This document shows positions 34,024 to 44,187 of a stretch of 64,000 nt of DNA, in pieces. The position numbers and the translations under genes are program-made. The notes beneath the pieces are model-generated. The model had not been told where the DNA came from. It made no database searches and worked only from the letters and a program-made list of their open reading frames with translations. Numbering within the stretch: the stretch's first letter is position 1; every line of letters begins with the position of its first letter. This stretch comes from Kappaphycus alvarezii (Eukaryota > Rhodophyta > Florideophyceae > Gigartinales > Solieriaceae). The stretch spans positions 1 to 64,000 of the forward strand of contig NADL03000040.1 in the NCBI GenBank assembly GCA_002205965.3. The letters run 5' to 3'.

Positions 34024-35019
34024 CTAACTAGTTTGGATCTTACCGTTGAAAGAATGAGATTTCCTTGATCTAGAACTGAATGAGGACCGTCGATCAGTTC
34101 TTCCGGGCTTTTGGGCATTCTTTGCTATGTGTCCTTTCTGTCTGCATCTTAGGCATAGTCCTTCACGCATGCATCTGTCTCGCTCTTCCTTATCAAGCTT
34201 CTGTAGATTCACATTGATGACTCGACACCAGACTTTACTTCCACGTTTCCAATTTCCATTGGTACAGGGCCATTATTTCCGGCAGATGAACTTCCATTCA
34301 GCAATTTTCCACCGACTTGGTATTTCTCAGGGGTTCTGAACGCCTTACGCCGCTTCCACTCTTTCTGCATCTCCCATAAGATCGGAAAGCTTGGTGTATT
34401 CTTTCGTGCATAAGGTTTTCCAAATGTATGGTTTCAGGCCGCGTGAATATCGATCTATTTGATCTTTTACTCCAATGTCTGGGATGTCCAATAAGATTTT
34501 GTTAAAATCATCATTAAATGTTGGAACGTCCTTGCTTGTTTCCAGCGAGCCAGTTTGTCTCGGGCGATTTTTTCTTTGTTTATCGTCTCAAAACGATTGA
34601 GGAGAGCAGCCTTCAATTCCTTCCATGTTTGAATTTCCTTCCCCTCCGCACTCTTGAATAGACCATCCACCATTCATGAGCATTTCCCGAGAGATAGCTC
34701 AGAGCAATGTTCATAGTAGCTTGCCCATCTGCTTCACCCAAGTAATTCTCCATCTGCACGCACCAGCTTCCGACGGACCCTTTCCACCGAAAGATCCCGG
34801 TTTGTTCTTTTGGGGCGTCCTTTTTTCATTTTGACTACTAGAGGTACCAGTATTGATCCTGACGAGAGATAGTTCATTCTCGAGGGCTCCTACCTTTTGA
34901 GCAGCATTATTGAGCTGATTCTGCTGCGCGGAGATCTGATTATGGGCCTCTGTCAGCTGACGTTGAAGTTCGCTTACAGCTTGAGCGAGAGCCTCTACTG
35001 TAATTCCAGGAGTTTCCAT
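34024..35019 (-). pseudogene. Gypsy element 2 Gag
   Basis: The N-terminal frame contains a coiled-coil-like heptad region (LTEAHNQISAQQNQLNNAAQ). The middle frame (34673-34467) has WKELKAALLNRF, typical of the Gag capsid. The last frame carries RCMREGLCLRCRQKGHIAKN, a CCHC knuckle whose fourth Cys reads Ala (KNAQK); a 1-base frame slip would give Cys instead. Three frames cover the protein. Confidence 0.85.
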
Positions 35020-35214
35020 GGCCTTTTCCTATTGGTTGATAGGGTCACTGGTGGTAACTTTATGGCATCAGTAAACGGGTGTCCGCTGCAGGATCCGACT
35101 ATACTGCTAGCTAAGTGCTAACCGGGTGGTCCACGTCGGCCACGTGCAGCGTCACACGTGGGTTGGTTTTTTTCCTTTACATTAAATTTTTCCCATTTGC
35201 ACAGCAAGAATCGC

Positions 35215-35285
35215 CTGCACTGTGGCCGAGTTGGCAAGACCAGCAAAACACCAGTAAGGTCTCGAGTTCGAATCCAGTCGATAAC
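35215..35285 (+). repeat. tRNA-derived segment (Ser/Leu-like boxes)
   Basis: A box A TGTGGCCGAGTTGGC (near 35219) and box B GAGTTCGAATCC (near 35265) are spaced as in tRNA-Ser/Leu. The T-stem does not pair and the acceptor ends do not match, so it is a tRNA pseudogene or SINE head rather than a tRNA. Confidence 0.4.
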
Positions 35286-35543
35286 TGGGAAAGTTGATTT
35301 TCTCAGACGTAAGGGTTTGACGTCAGTCACGTCGGGTGTGCTATAGTAGCTCTCCTTCCGATGCTTTACCAAACGGTTGTTTTCCTGTCTAGAACTGGCA
35401 GCGATACGGATTTACAAGTCCTACTGCAAGGAACTGGGGAAAGCGAGTTTGTAAGGTAGCCACAGCGGGAGGGTGAACGCAGCACAAACGAAGTCGGTTG
35501 AGAAAGCAACTTTTGGGTTTTTTTCCAGTTTGACAGGGATAAA

Positions 35544-35549
35544 TTTATT
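35544..35549 (-). terminator. AATAAA poly(A) signal of zinc-finger gene
   Basis: TTTATT on the plus strand gives AATAAA on the minus strand, 11-16 nt after the zinc-finger stop codon. Overlap with coding ends is common in compact genomes. Confidence 0.55.
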
Positions 35550-35559
35550 CAAATACAAG

Positions 35560-36391
35560 CTACTCAGACTTACGAACAGTCTCGCAGTGACGACGGCCAA
35601 GACGGTGGCGCTCAAGGTCTGCCTTGCTCGGAACTTCTATCTTGCAAATATTGCAGGTGTGCCTTGTCTTGTCAGCGCGGTTCTGATGCTTGCGGGAACG
35701 AAGATGCTCGAAGTACTGCACACGGCCTGTGCAGGTGACTTGACAGTGACGGCAGTGGAAGAGAGACGACCGGGTTCTTGGTCATTCGAGGCCTCCTGGC
35801 AAGCTTTCGGATACGGTGGTTGGCTGTCCTCTGGATAACGATAGAGGCGGCGTCAGGAAGAACAGGTAGGCCCTTCTTGGAAATCGTAGGCCTAGTGGTC
35901 GGTTTAGCCTTCCTTGACTTGACGGGCCTTGAGCGGGGGATCTCGGGAAGCGCAGGTATCGGTGGAAGGGCCGACGGAAGTGCTAAAGTGGGAGGCGGCG
36001 GGGTTCTCGGTTCCTCGATTTCAATCCCTGTCGGTGTCCTTGGTTCTTGACCGTAGCAAAACTTACTTACTTCTCGACAATTTTCCTCAAAAAATCCCTG
36101 TAAGTCCTTCTCGGTGTACTCGTCAGGTGACGAGGGGCGGTCCCTGGAAGTCTTTTTTTCCGCAATGGGCGTTATCCGGAAGGATCAGAGTAAAAAACAA
36201 AATGTTAGTCTCCGCTTGCAATCGGGCAGAAATACAAATCTAATAGAGATTTTAACTTACTGTCGGATTGGAAGAACTCGCAGTACTGACAAACTTTTTG
36301 GCGATGCTACCAGATGTGGGGGTTTGGGCGCACAAGAGGTAATCGGTGGTTGAACTGATGGTTGATGCTTCCGGTAAACAGGCCGGAGCTT
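35560..36391 (-). CDS. C2H2 (U1/matrin-type) zinc-finger protein, frameshifted, one intron
   Basis: The C-terminus holds two fingers near 35760-35620: FHCRHCQVTC...FEHLRSRKH and HTCNICKIEV...LERHRLGRRH, both C-x2-C-x12-H-x5-H, typical of U1-like/matrin RNA- or DNA-binding fingers. The frame ends RKSE and TAG at 35560. Upstream, exon 2 (from 36143) is acidic then proline- and lysine-rich: PDEYTEKDLQGFFEENCR, PPPPTLALPSALPPIP and RSRPVKSRKAKPTTRP. A one-base frameshift near 35765-35775 (GTCTCTCTT) separates this from the fingers. A GTAAGT donor at 36260, CTAAC at 36208 and an AG at 36144 keep phase with an upstream frame (VYRKHQPSVQPP). No ATG is certain: the aligned codon of the paralogue is AAG at 36391. 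Probably a host nucleic-acid-binding protein or a transposon-borne gene; activity is doubtful. Confidence 0.65.
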
Positions 36392-36800
36392 CAGACCAGG
36401 GTTTATATAGAAAAAGTACTCAACGACAACAAGGGTAAATTGTATGCAGACGATGCTAAATTCAAAGGTGTTGTAGAGGAACGGCCCTAAAGGCACGAAA
36501 ATAAAAGGTTTTGAAGATTCACGTAGAAACTATCGGGGAGGTTGACAGCAGTAAACATCATGGCAAAGTTCCATTGGTCCAATTGGCAAGAAGACATAAA
36601 GTAATTGCTGATTGGTGAGGTGGGAGAAGTTTTGAGAACCATGCGAGATCGCCGCAATGGCGTTATGTGATTGGTTCGGCACGGGGTGGTACGGTTCTTG
36701 TGTTTTACACCGGTGTCTGGGTACAGTGCACAAGTTGCACTGATGTCTTGGTACAGTGTAAATATTGGTAACGGTTACTGGCGGGATACTGTCAGTGTAC
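36310..36800 (-). promoter_or_regulatory. Repeat R copy 2 with TATA box upstream of the zinc-finger gene
   Basis: This is the second copy of the segment at 1790-2430. On the minus strand it holds a CCAAT-like ATTGGACCAATGG near 36572, a TATATAAA box at about 36404-36411, and the start of the zinc-finger frame. The TATA box predicts a start near 36375. The other copy has TATATAC in the same place. A promoter duplicated with its gene is the simplest reading; a solo LTR is the alternative. Confidence 0.55.
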
Positions 36801-37255
36801 TTTAGGGGATTTTGGGGGCACCATCGTTTACAAAATAACTGTATCTTTAGCGCTTACACTATTATTTTGACCTCGCTCTACATGTAGTTCATTAGGGCGA
36901 AATTCGAAAATGTCTCAAAATGTAATCTACTCTTAAAAATCAAAGTTAGACATCTTGAAACCCGAGTCACCGCCTCCTTACTCGCAAATCGGTAGAAATG
37001 GGCATTCTGAGTCATTTTATTCATCAGAAATCTCACGATCGTGTCCACTGTAGGCATTGATGCTCGCCTTTCTTTCTACTGCTGCATCGAACAATAAGCG
37101 AAGCCCATTTTGGAGCCTCATCGACTTTCGGGATTAGAGAGTGTGGTGATGACGCCGTTATAGTGCTCTGGACGAACGACTGCGGCATTGTCGGGGCTGA
37201 GTCATTTCGGGTTGAAACGTGGTGGTGAAGATTGCAATGATAAGCAAAGGCGGGA
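36800..37255. other. No gene seen
   Basis: Stops occur in all frames and no repeat shared with the rest of the window was noticed. Confidence 0.5.
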
Positions 37256-37310
37256 GGGTAAATGGGTTGGGTTCTTTACTATTTGAAATATGTGGGCGGC
37301 TGTGTCTCAG
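37256..37310 (-). mobile_element. LINE 3' tail (diverged)
   Basis: The plus strand reads GGTAAATGGGTTGGGTTCTT and then TACTATTTGAAATATGTGGG, matching the tail at 53660 (GGGGAAATGTGGGTGGTTTA, ATATTTGAAAGATATGG). No body is attached. Confidence 0.5.
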
Positions 37311-37462
37311 TATACAGTATTCCGGCATATAGCTGTTATTCGTACTGATATCTACACTGTAGCTTCAGTGCGCCGAGTGCCATAGGCCCATGGATCTCTT
37401 AGGGACTATGCAGCAGAACTTTTAACAAAGGTCTCGGGTGGACCAACCGGCACACAGCAGCT

Positions 37463-37922
37463 GTGAAAGTACTTAGGAGAGAGCTGTTTAAGGCAGTAGG
37501 AGTTGGCGTCCAATATGAGGTCAAATACCTACTCCCCGGACTGAATGCGCGACCCGCCGATATTCTGGTGCGCCGCGATCCGACGCATTTAACACCCCGA
37601 CCCCTCTTCCAGTGGCCTACGACATCAACGTATCCTCGCCAATCCAGGAGTAAATATGTCAATGGAACACGAAATGCGCGAGCCTTTGCCAACGCAGCAG
37701 ACAAGCAAAAGAGGAGGAACCTATCCAAGGAAATAGCTGCCATTTCTGGCGACGTCCTGCCTGGAGGATCAAGATTAGGATGGGATTTGTGCCGCTGGCT
37801 TTTGACTCATTAGGATCACCCTCTGAGACATCATCAAAGGTCATAGAGAAATACGCGGCGGCTGTCGAATCGCGCAGCAGATTTTCTACGGGGGGTATGA
37901 AGACCGCTTATACCAGAAACTA
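37463..37922 (+). pseudogene. LINE copy L6, C-terminal ORF (RPADIL type)
   Basis: The plus frame has EVKYLLPGLNARPADILV and later NARAFANAADKQKRRNLSKE; after a frameshift it reads GFVPLAFDSLGSPSETSS and ends TRN before TAA (37922). RPADIL and F.PLAF...G are conserved near the C-terminus of many LINE proteins from algae and protists, in the position that the GGWHP motif takes in the other copies. Confidence 0.65.
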
Positions 37923-38095
37923 AACTACGCTATTTGGTCCACAAGCGCGGCGTCAGTAATATTTCGGGGGAATTTTTGGGATATTTTAATGCATGGAAGA
38001 TGTGGTCGGGTATATCCACGAGGCTAATATCCCTACTGCTGGACATGATCGATATTTCGATCATTTGCAATTTTTGGCGTTTTGGCCGAAAGGCC

Positions 38096-38115
38096 CATTG
38101 ATCTATATATCGATC
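38096..38115 (+). repeat. Candidate left terminal inverted repeat
   Basis: TTGATCTATATATCGATCAT here is the exact complement of 42511-42530. The two lie on either side of the transposon genes. The word is itself partly palindromic and AT-rich, and GATCGATAT words occur nearby, which weakens the case. Confidence 0.5.
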
Positions 38116-38297
38116 ATCAGAGCCGTTTAGACTATCTCCTGAGCGGATCTCTGGGATCCATACAATGGATCAGATCAATAATTACACTGTACAGCTGTAA
38201 AGAAGGGGTCGTCGGGAACAATCTGGAAGTTCAACATTCAAAATCGGGCGAGCGGAACCAAAGGTAGCCCCTGTTCTGCTTACCGCTTCTTCCCACC

Positions 38298-39450
38298 ATG
38301 ACACCCCACACCAAGACGTCGAAAACCTCCCGTTACCGTGCCAATTCGAGCCTACTCCCCCCAAGTCCCTTCGATGCTCAACCAACACCGGCTCTAGTGC
38401 CAGCATCAGGCGCACGAGTTACTGACAGCCCGCCACCGCCTCGGCGACGCCCCGGACGGCCAAGGGGAACTGGCGTTCAAGGGGGTCTTCAACGGGCAGA
38501 GGTAGGGCCAGAGGAAGAGGATCATCTTCAGCAGCTGCTGGTTCTTCAAGAGGTGGGAGAAGGGGTGGATCGTCAAAACGTGGCCGGGGTGGCGGAACAT
38601 CAAGGGTGCCCGTGGTGGAGGCTCAGTAAGGGTTGGCGGGTGGAACGACTTCAAGAGCTGGGCCGAATGCAGGTGAAAATGCTTCCGGGGGCGGCACGAA
38701 TGTTGGTACTGGATCTTCTAGGGGGGGTGGAACGAGTGGGCCCGCGGTCGGCCGAAGAAGAAGAACGATGATCCAAGTGAGGATGGGTTATAAACGCAGA
38801 CGGTTGCAAGAGCATCGAACTTGAATCCGAACTGACAAGTGACATGGTCGAGGATCGTGCTGGAATTTCTGCACAAATGCTGTCCGCAACTTTGAGTTAC
38901 AATGTAACGTTCGCGGAATCGCCCCAACAAGAGCTGGTGCAATAATATTGTTGATGGACGGGTTCTTGCAGCAACTAATGCAGTGGTTGAACGAGTTTAT
39001 TAGACACAGAGAAGCGTTCAGAAACCTTTGTGACTCTTCCGGACATGTATTGCTACGTAGCAGTTTCTTTTGTCACATACAACGGGCTTTAGCTTCGAGC
39101 GGACGATTGACCTACTTCGCCAGTTTGGTCATATTTCTCCATCTCTGGAAAGGATTCGATTCATTTCCGAGAATATCAAGGCCTTTTCACAACTGGGAGA
39201 GGAGATTACGGCTGTAACACATGGATTTCGCAACGGGATCAAACCCGTCAGCTAACAGAGTTTGAAAGCCTGGCTTTTCGCGAAACGCTAAAAGTATTCC
39301 TCACGACGTTTCAATTATTGGCCACGCTTGATGACGATCTATTTGGAACCAGAGCCTCAGATAATTAGGTCAAGTCCGTCAATAATCGCAAAGCTGACAG
39401 AGAAGGACAAAGCGCAGATGCCGTTGCCGAGCGCTGTTTCGAATTATCTT
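38298..39450 (+). pseudogene. YqaJ transposon: N-terminal part of transposase
   Basis: The first frame is basic and proline-rich with an AT-hook-like RRRPGRPRGTG near 38440. Frame changes lead to Gly/Arg repeats (SSRGGRRGGSSKRGRGGG). Near 39090-39255 a frame reads TIDLLRQFGHISPSLERIR and ENIKAFSQLGEEITAVTHGF. I do not recognise this part but its phase and spacing lead into the DDE-like frame. Stops occur at 39256 and between 39365 and 39460. Confidence 0.5.
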
Positions 39451-39471
39451 TGCGCTAAGATTTAGAAAGAC

Positions 39472-39924
39472 GTGGCGAGGCAACACATAGAGTCTGTTCG
39501 AAGCTGTTTTTCTCTGCTCCTGGATGGCCGAGGGGAGGAGGCATTGAATAGTTACATTTTAACTGCAGATAGAGGTTATGGAAAGAAGAATTTCCTGCGG
39601 TTGGTTTCGGAGTTTGGCATTGCGTCTGTATTCATTATGGCTGATAGGTTGTTGCGCGTCCACCCCTTTGTCGCACTGTCGTACTTGAATCCGAGCAAGG
39701 CAGATGTAGTGAACGAGGAGGACAGCGGTGACAAGCGCAGAGAAGGAGAAGCTACAAACAATGTTGCATCCGCATCGAATGGACAGCATACGCAAGCTGC
39801 TGAGGGAAGTGGTCAGCAAAGTGCTCAGCAAAGCGCACAGGGCGATTCGCAGACGGGAGGACAGAACGATGCTCAGGATGATTTGGAAGGTGATGGGGCT
39901 CTTGGCGATGGGGTGATGGTATAG
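39472..39924 (+). pseudogene. YqaJ transposon: DDE-like core
   Basis: The frame reads ILTADRGYGKKNFLRLVSEF, then IMADRLLRVHPFVALSYLNP. ADRGYG with hydrophobic lead-in recalls the second catalytic Asp of eukaryotic DDE transposases. The remainder (NNVASASNGQHTQAAEG, SAQQSAQGDSQTGG) is a low-complexity Gln/Ser/Asp linker. It stops at TAG 39922; the next frames (39984-40353) continue it with changes. Confidence 0.6.
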
Positions 39925-40517
39925 GTGATCGTGGTGATAATGGCGGTGCAAATGTTGCTGATGATGGAGTTTATGCGGGGGCGGTGGTGAGGTTTGGTGA
40001 TGGGGCAGGTGGTGGAAACCAAAAAAGTGGGACGAGCAGAGATGCAGGTGTTTCAGGAGATAATTCCATTCAACAGACGCAAGGAAATGCGGTGGCGGCT
40101 CGTAGAGGAGGAAGGAAAGGCCCGAAGTATGTCCGCCGGAAGGAGTTTGTTATTGATGACAATCCATCTCTCGGTCCCGCCGCTTCCTTCGCAACGAAAT
40201 ACGTTTCAGGCGTTCGTCGAGTTGGCCAGACGAGAATCGCTGCTGTCGCTGTCAGACAACATGGGACTGAACATTTTGCGAAGGTGCTACGGTTCATGTG
40301 TTCTGTCCCAGCGAGCGTTCAGAGTTCTCTCAACACATAAGTGGCAGTTGTAAAGACCGGCGTGAATTTGAAAATGACTTTGTTCACCAGGGCCGTGGTG
40401 TACCGGAAGGTGTAAGGGAAATCAAGCAATTTGCTGAAGGAGTGATTCGGACGAACTGCGAAGCCCTCACAGTGGAGAGAGCGATGCGCGGATTGGTTTA
40501 TCCTCCGGCAGTTCCGG

Positions 40518-41117
40518 GTGACTGGTACAAATGCCGGTATTGCTTTGATGAGCAATCAACAAGTGCGAGAGTTTCTTGGGCTGGGGACGCGTGCGGATAT
40601 TGGGGAAAGAACTCCTGATAAATGGTTTGAACTGTTCTGCAATGGTTGGTTTAGCTCAAAGATTTCAACGGAGGCTATGGTGAGGGGCTCGATAAACGAA
40701 GAGGCGGTCATTAACGCTCTTAGATCCAAGCCTTTCATCAGGGAAGTGTTCGAGGTGAGAATGCTTGCTATTAAGGATCAGCGCTATCTCGCTTGCTCGC
40801 TGGATGGAATTGCCATACTGAAAGGAGATCATTTCTTGGACTGGGACGGAGAACCAGGACTGATTTTGGGCAATGATCAATCTCAAATCATAATGGCAAC
40901 TGTTGAGATTAAGACGCGTGTGGCTGCAACAAGTCTTGGTGCTTATGCAAACCTAGCAGCACCAGATTTGATTCGCTGCGATGTCGGGGATGAAATCTTT
41001 CGAAAGTACATTCCAAGGGAGCACATGGCTCAGCTTTTACATCAGCTTATTGTCTCCGGTTTCAGTTCGTTTTGTACGTCTGCGCAGCTGAGACAGGAAT
41101 TGTCTATGTTGTTCTAA
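40518..41117 (+). pseudogene. YqaJ-like PD-(D/E)XK nuclease
   Basis: A 199-codon frame holds a nuclease core: VRGSINEEAVINAL (helix with conserved Glu), then YLACSLDGIAIL (S.DG, metal-binding Asp) and, after a spacer, ATVEIKTRV (E-x-K). This is the pattern of YqaJ/lambda-exonuclease-like recombinases. ISL2EU-type transposons are known to carry a YqaJ protein beside the transposase. The frame is open across the core; an upstream start was not fixed. Frames before and after are broken. Confidence 0.7.
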
Positions 41118-41375
41118 TCAGATGCCCACAAACAACAATTGACGTTTGCCGTGAAACACTCACAAATATTGTGTCACCCGTAGTAACTTGGGCGCATCAG
41201 AGAGACGGTACAATCCCTTCATGTGCAAGTGATGAAGAAAAGACAACAGCAGAATCGAGGATTGGCTTTTTGAAGAATTGTGGATGATTACGTTGGAGAC
41301 AAAGGTCCTTTCCCCCGCTAAAGTTGTTCAAACACGCTGCACAGAGCTTCTACTCCAAGACAAAGGCAGGGGTAG

Positions 41376-42030
41376 ATGGCGCTCACAGCAGCGAGCAATA
41401 CTGAGGCACCGACTTCTCATTTGAAGTGGGAACAGAAGATAGTGTCACAGACGATCAAAGCAGTGGCTGTCAATGCATTTATTGGATGGAGAATGTATGA
41501 GCGTCGCGATATATTGGAGTCCCCGGAGACATTTAGATCCCTTGATAGCTACAGGAACTTGTTGAATAAGGTCCAGCCTACATCAGAGTTTATGTTGGAC
41601 GTTGCACAAGAGCTACTTGGCCATGCCGGTGCACTTGTACATTCCCTGGCCGGTAGGCATAATGCAGTGGATGAAGGACAGGAGGTTGAAGCACATAGCA
41701 AGAAAGTATCGAGGGAGGATACCAAACGCTTGATACGCCTTGCTCATCTTAGAAAGAACAAGCGAATGCCATTCTTTAACAGCTCAGATGGTCAACTTCT
41801 AAGATTGGATGTTCAAGGCCATGAGCCGAAATTGGGAAAGTCTCTTTACTGCGGCCTGTGCGGTCAAAACTCTGGTGCGAGTCGAGGTCACAGATCGTCT
41901 TATTCATGTAGCCTATGTGGGGTCAATTTATGTATAAGAGTACACGCGGACTAAGAAAGACATGCTGGAGTATTTGGCACAACCAAAGGGAACTTGCTAC
42001 CAGAGCTACACCCAGAACGCTTCTCATCCC
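41376..42030 (+). pseudogene. YqaJ transposon: C-terminal cysteine-rich domain
   Basis: A 192-codon frame has VAVNAFIGWRMYERRDILES, then SLYCGLCGQNSGASRGHRSS and YSCSLCGVNLCIR. After a frameshift at about 41940 it reads LRKTCWSIWHNQRELATR. The series C-x2-C...C-x2-C-x3-LC...CW..WH is like the zinc-binding C-terminus of piggyBac-type transposases. A disordered Ser/Arg/Glu-rich tail follows to 42310. Confidence 0.65.
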
Positions 42031-42309
42031 GTAGAAGTGGTGAAAACTCAAGAACTGGAAGTAGCAGTCGTGCTTCGCGAAGTCAAGCACGAAATGTGGA
42101 ATACTCTCGCGGTCACACGGTAGCAATCACCGGAGATGCTGCTGAGCCCGCTGGTGGAAATGAAGAGACTCAGGGCGGTCAAAATGGCTCTGTGAGATCT
42201 GCCGAAGTTGGAAGGCAAGCAGATACGGAGGGACAAGAAGAAGGGATAGAAGATGAAATCGACGGGATCAAAGACAGCAACGTGAGGGCGCACAGCAGAG
42301 ATACGCTAT

Positions 42310-42480
42310 GACGCGTTCCAGGTCCGTACGTAATAACACAGTAACGCCTGCACAACCTCTTGAAACAACAAATTCACAAGGGTCTACTGCTCTACCATCG
42401 AAGAGGAGGACCGCGGAATCTGCTGTCCAAAGAGCTTGCCGTAAACGGAGGAGAAGTGGTAGATAGAGCTAGTTGTAGCA
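42310..42480 (+). pseudogene. Basic tail of the transposon frame
   Basis: The plus frame ends ALPSKRRTAESAVQRACRKR and RRSGR before TAG, a bipartite nuclear-localisation-like sequence. It follows the acidic stretch at 42180-42300 after a frame change. Confidence 0.4.
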
Positions 42481-42510
42481 AGCTTTGTTACGGTAAAAAG
42501 GGCACTGCCA

Positions 42511-42530
42511 ATGATCGATATATAGATCAA
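42511..42530 (-). repeat. Candidate right terminal inverted repeat
   Basis: ATGATCGATATATAGATCAA is the exact complement of 38096-38115, enclosing a ~4.4-kb element. A target-site duplication was not identified. Confidence 0.5.
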
Positions 42531-42750
42531 GAGCATTTTTTGGCATATTCAATCGCCCTCAGGACCCCGTATGCTACTCTTTACTGTGTCCACAATTTTT
42601 GAGTACAAGTTGTCAAACTTGGCACGATGGAAGCTGATGTCTTCAGCTTGACAACCATCTAATTGATCCGGGATCTGGTTACTTCCATCGAACTTGTGAA
42701 CGGTCAAAAACTCTGAGATATATATCGATCATAAAATTCTGGCATTAGGG

Positions 42751-42868
42751 ATATAACTACGTAAATAAAAACGATTTGACGTGGGGCTCCACGTCAAATA
42801 AAAACATTGAGGGAAAATCAAATTTCTAAAATCATTCAAGACGACACAGTTTCCCTGTTACACCACTG
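42751..42868 (-). repeat. MITE-like repeat copy 2
   Basis: It is the inverted counterpart of 26888-27002. It contains a perfect palindrome with 11-bp arms at 42774-42799 (ATTTGACGTGG, loop GGCT). The outer end reads CAGTGGTGTAACAG on the minus strand. It lies 0.2 kb beyond the YqaJ transposon and may be its terminal region or a separate element. Confidence 0.8.
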
Positions 42869-42869
42869 C

Positions 42870-43600
42870 GTCGAGAAAGCGCAGAGAGCGAGGTGTCAAA
42901 TGCGCGTGAGATAAAGTGCAGCGGGACGCAAAGGGACATGTCAGCGTCCTTGGGAACAAAGAGCGCATTACGTAACCTCCGTTTATGGGTCCGAAGTTTC
43001 AAAGCGTAAGCGAGCTTCGCGTCAATGCTGCGCCAGCTACAATTACTCATTTACAGTACAACAAATAGTTTCTATGGTGTCCACTGCAGTCAGACTACAG
43101 TACTGTACAGTTGTTGGATTGTAAGTATTTACACGTGGCATGAATGCAAACGTAAGTATCAGTCATGCATTCATGCATTTAACAAGTATGCAAAGGGTCA
43201 CGAAAGCCGTAAGTGGCAGTGCATAAGAGCGACCACATCGGAAAAGAGGGACCAGCCACAACGAATGAGGAGGGGCGGAAAACCGGACAGGAGGCATTGA
43301 GACAAGAGCATGCCACTGGAACTCAGGTTTAGTAGACAGAGAGCAATCTCGGGCTTCGTGCCTTTCCTCTGTGCCTCATAGAATAGTCATCCCTCGCACA
43401 GCTGCGCACACTAGTCGGCATCGACTTACCGACTAAGTCACAACAGTACAGTACAGTACAGGGCTACGAACTAACCAGATGGTCCACATCAGTCACAGTA
43501 TTTCATTTTAATACAGGTGGTTGCATTACAGAATTATCCACGCATGCCACGTGTACTTTCCATGATGTCCGAGATGTGATATAATATTTTGAAAACCGTT
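42870..43600. other. No gene seen before the tRNA
   Basis: A 72-codon minus frame (43050-42832) and a 91-codon plus frame (43025-43300) are unsupported. GTACAGTAC words cluster at 43095 and 43445. GATGGTCCACATCAGTCACAG at 43479 resembles 35125-35150. Confidence 0.45.
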
Positions 43601-43617
43601 ACGGGTCGCCAGTCGAA

Positions 43618-43689
43618 GGCCGCTTGGTCTAGTGGTATGATTCGTCCTTCGGGTGGACGAGGTCCCGGGTTCGATTCCCGGAGTGGCCC
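43618..43689 (+). tRNA. trnP(cgg): tRNA-Pro (anticodon CGG)
   Basis: The 72-nt sequence folds as a standard tRNA. The acceptor stem GGCCGCT pairs with AGTGGCC (one G-U), and the D-arm is GGTCTAGTGGTATGATT-like. The anticodon stem CGTCC/GGACG (43643-43647/43655-43659) encloses loop TTCGGGT with CGG at 43650-43652. The T-arm is CCGGG-TTCGATT-CCCGG. The discriminator is C, as in eukaryotic tRNA-Pro. No CCA is encoded and no intron is present. A TATA-like run (GATATAATATTTT) lies about 30 nt upstream and TTTT at 43697 should stop RNA polymerase III. Confidence 0.97.
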
Positions 43690-44187
43690 GTTTGTCTTTT
43701 GTTACCTCTGCGTTGCGTGCAAAGCTGCATTTTTATTGATTATTGTAATGGTCATATCTGTTAGTTGTGGTTGCCTCGCTTGAGCTGGTAATCTGTTGAA
43801 CTGTAAAACGTTACTAGCTAGCAATCAAGCCAAGTGGAATGATGACAGTAACCTACTACATGCCAAGCTTTCGGGAAGTTTAATCTTTCAAATCGTGACA
43901 TCCACTCACTTCACGCGAGTGTACAGTAGTGTACGTCAGGGTGCCATTCCACCCCATTCCACACACTACCGAACCATACCATACCGTATCATCGTTTTTC
44001 CCTAGCTAGTCTGTTGATAAGCACAGAAATTAATACAGTATCATCATTCTGTCGGTTTTCTACCCGAATGATGAACTCATTTGGTCAAGAATGGCGCAGC
44101 ATTGCCCCGCTGTTGTCGCAAGTTTCGAAAAACGCACCGCACCGTAACACATCCTATTCACACTTGTCCATCAGGAGACCAAACCTG

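Larger units (their letters stand above)
31010..35019 (-). mobile_element. Ty3/gypsy element 2, best-preserved retrotransposon
   Basis: Minus-strand order is Gag (35019-34024), protease (about 33990-33880), RT (33627-32703), RNase H (32745-32313) and integrase (32115-31130), the Ty3/gypsy order. Start codon ATG at 35019 begins METPGITVEALAQAV. Long frames survive (261 codons in RT), so it is younger than the other elements, yet at least eight frame changes are needed. The end after the integrase is short and no chromodomain is seen. LTRs were not found: the 35.1-35.4 kb sequence upstream and the 30.1-31.0 kb sequence downstream do not obviously match. Confidence 0.93.

Noticed and set aside
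31010..35370. LTRs of gypsy element 2
   Set aside because: I compared 30.1-31.0 kb with 35.0-35.4 kb and found no convincing direct repeat; the ends are probably lost.
38040..42740. Other GATCGATAT words as transposon ends
   Set aside because: They are short AT-rich palindromes that match themselves; only the 20-bp pair at 38096 and 42511 is long enough to report.
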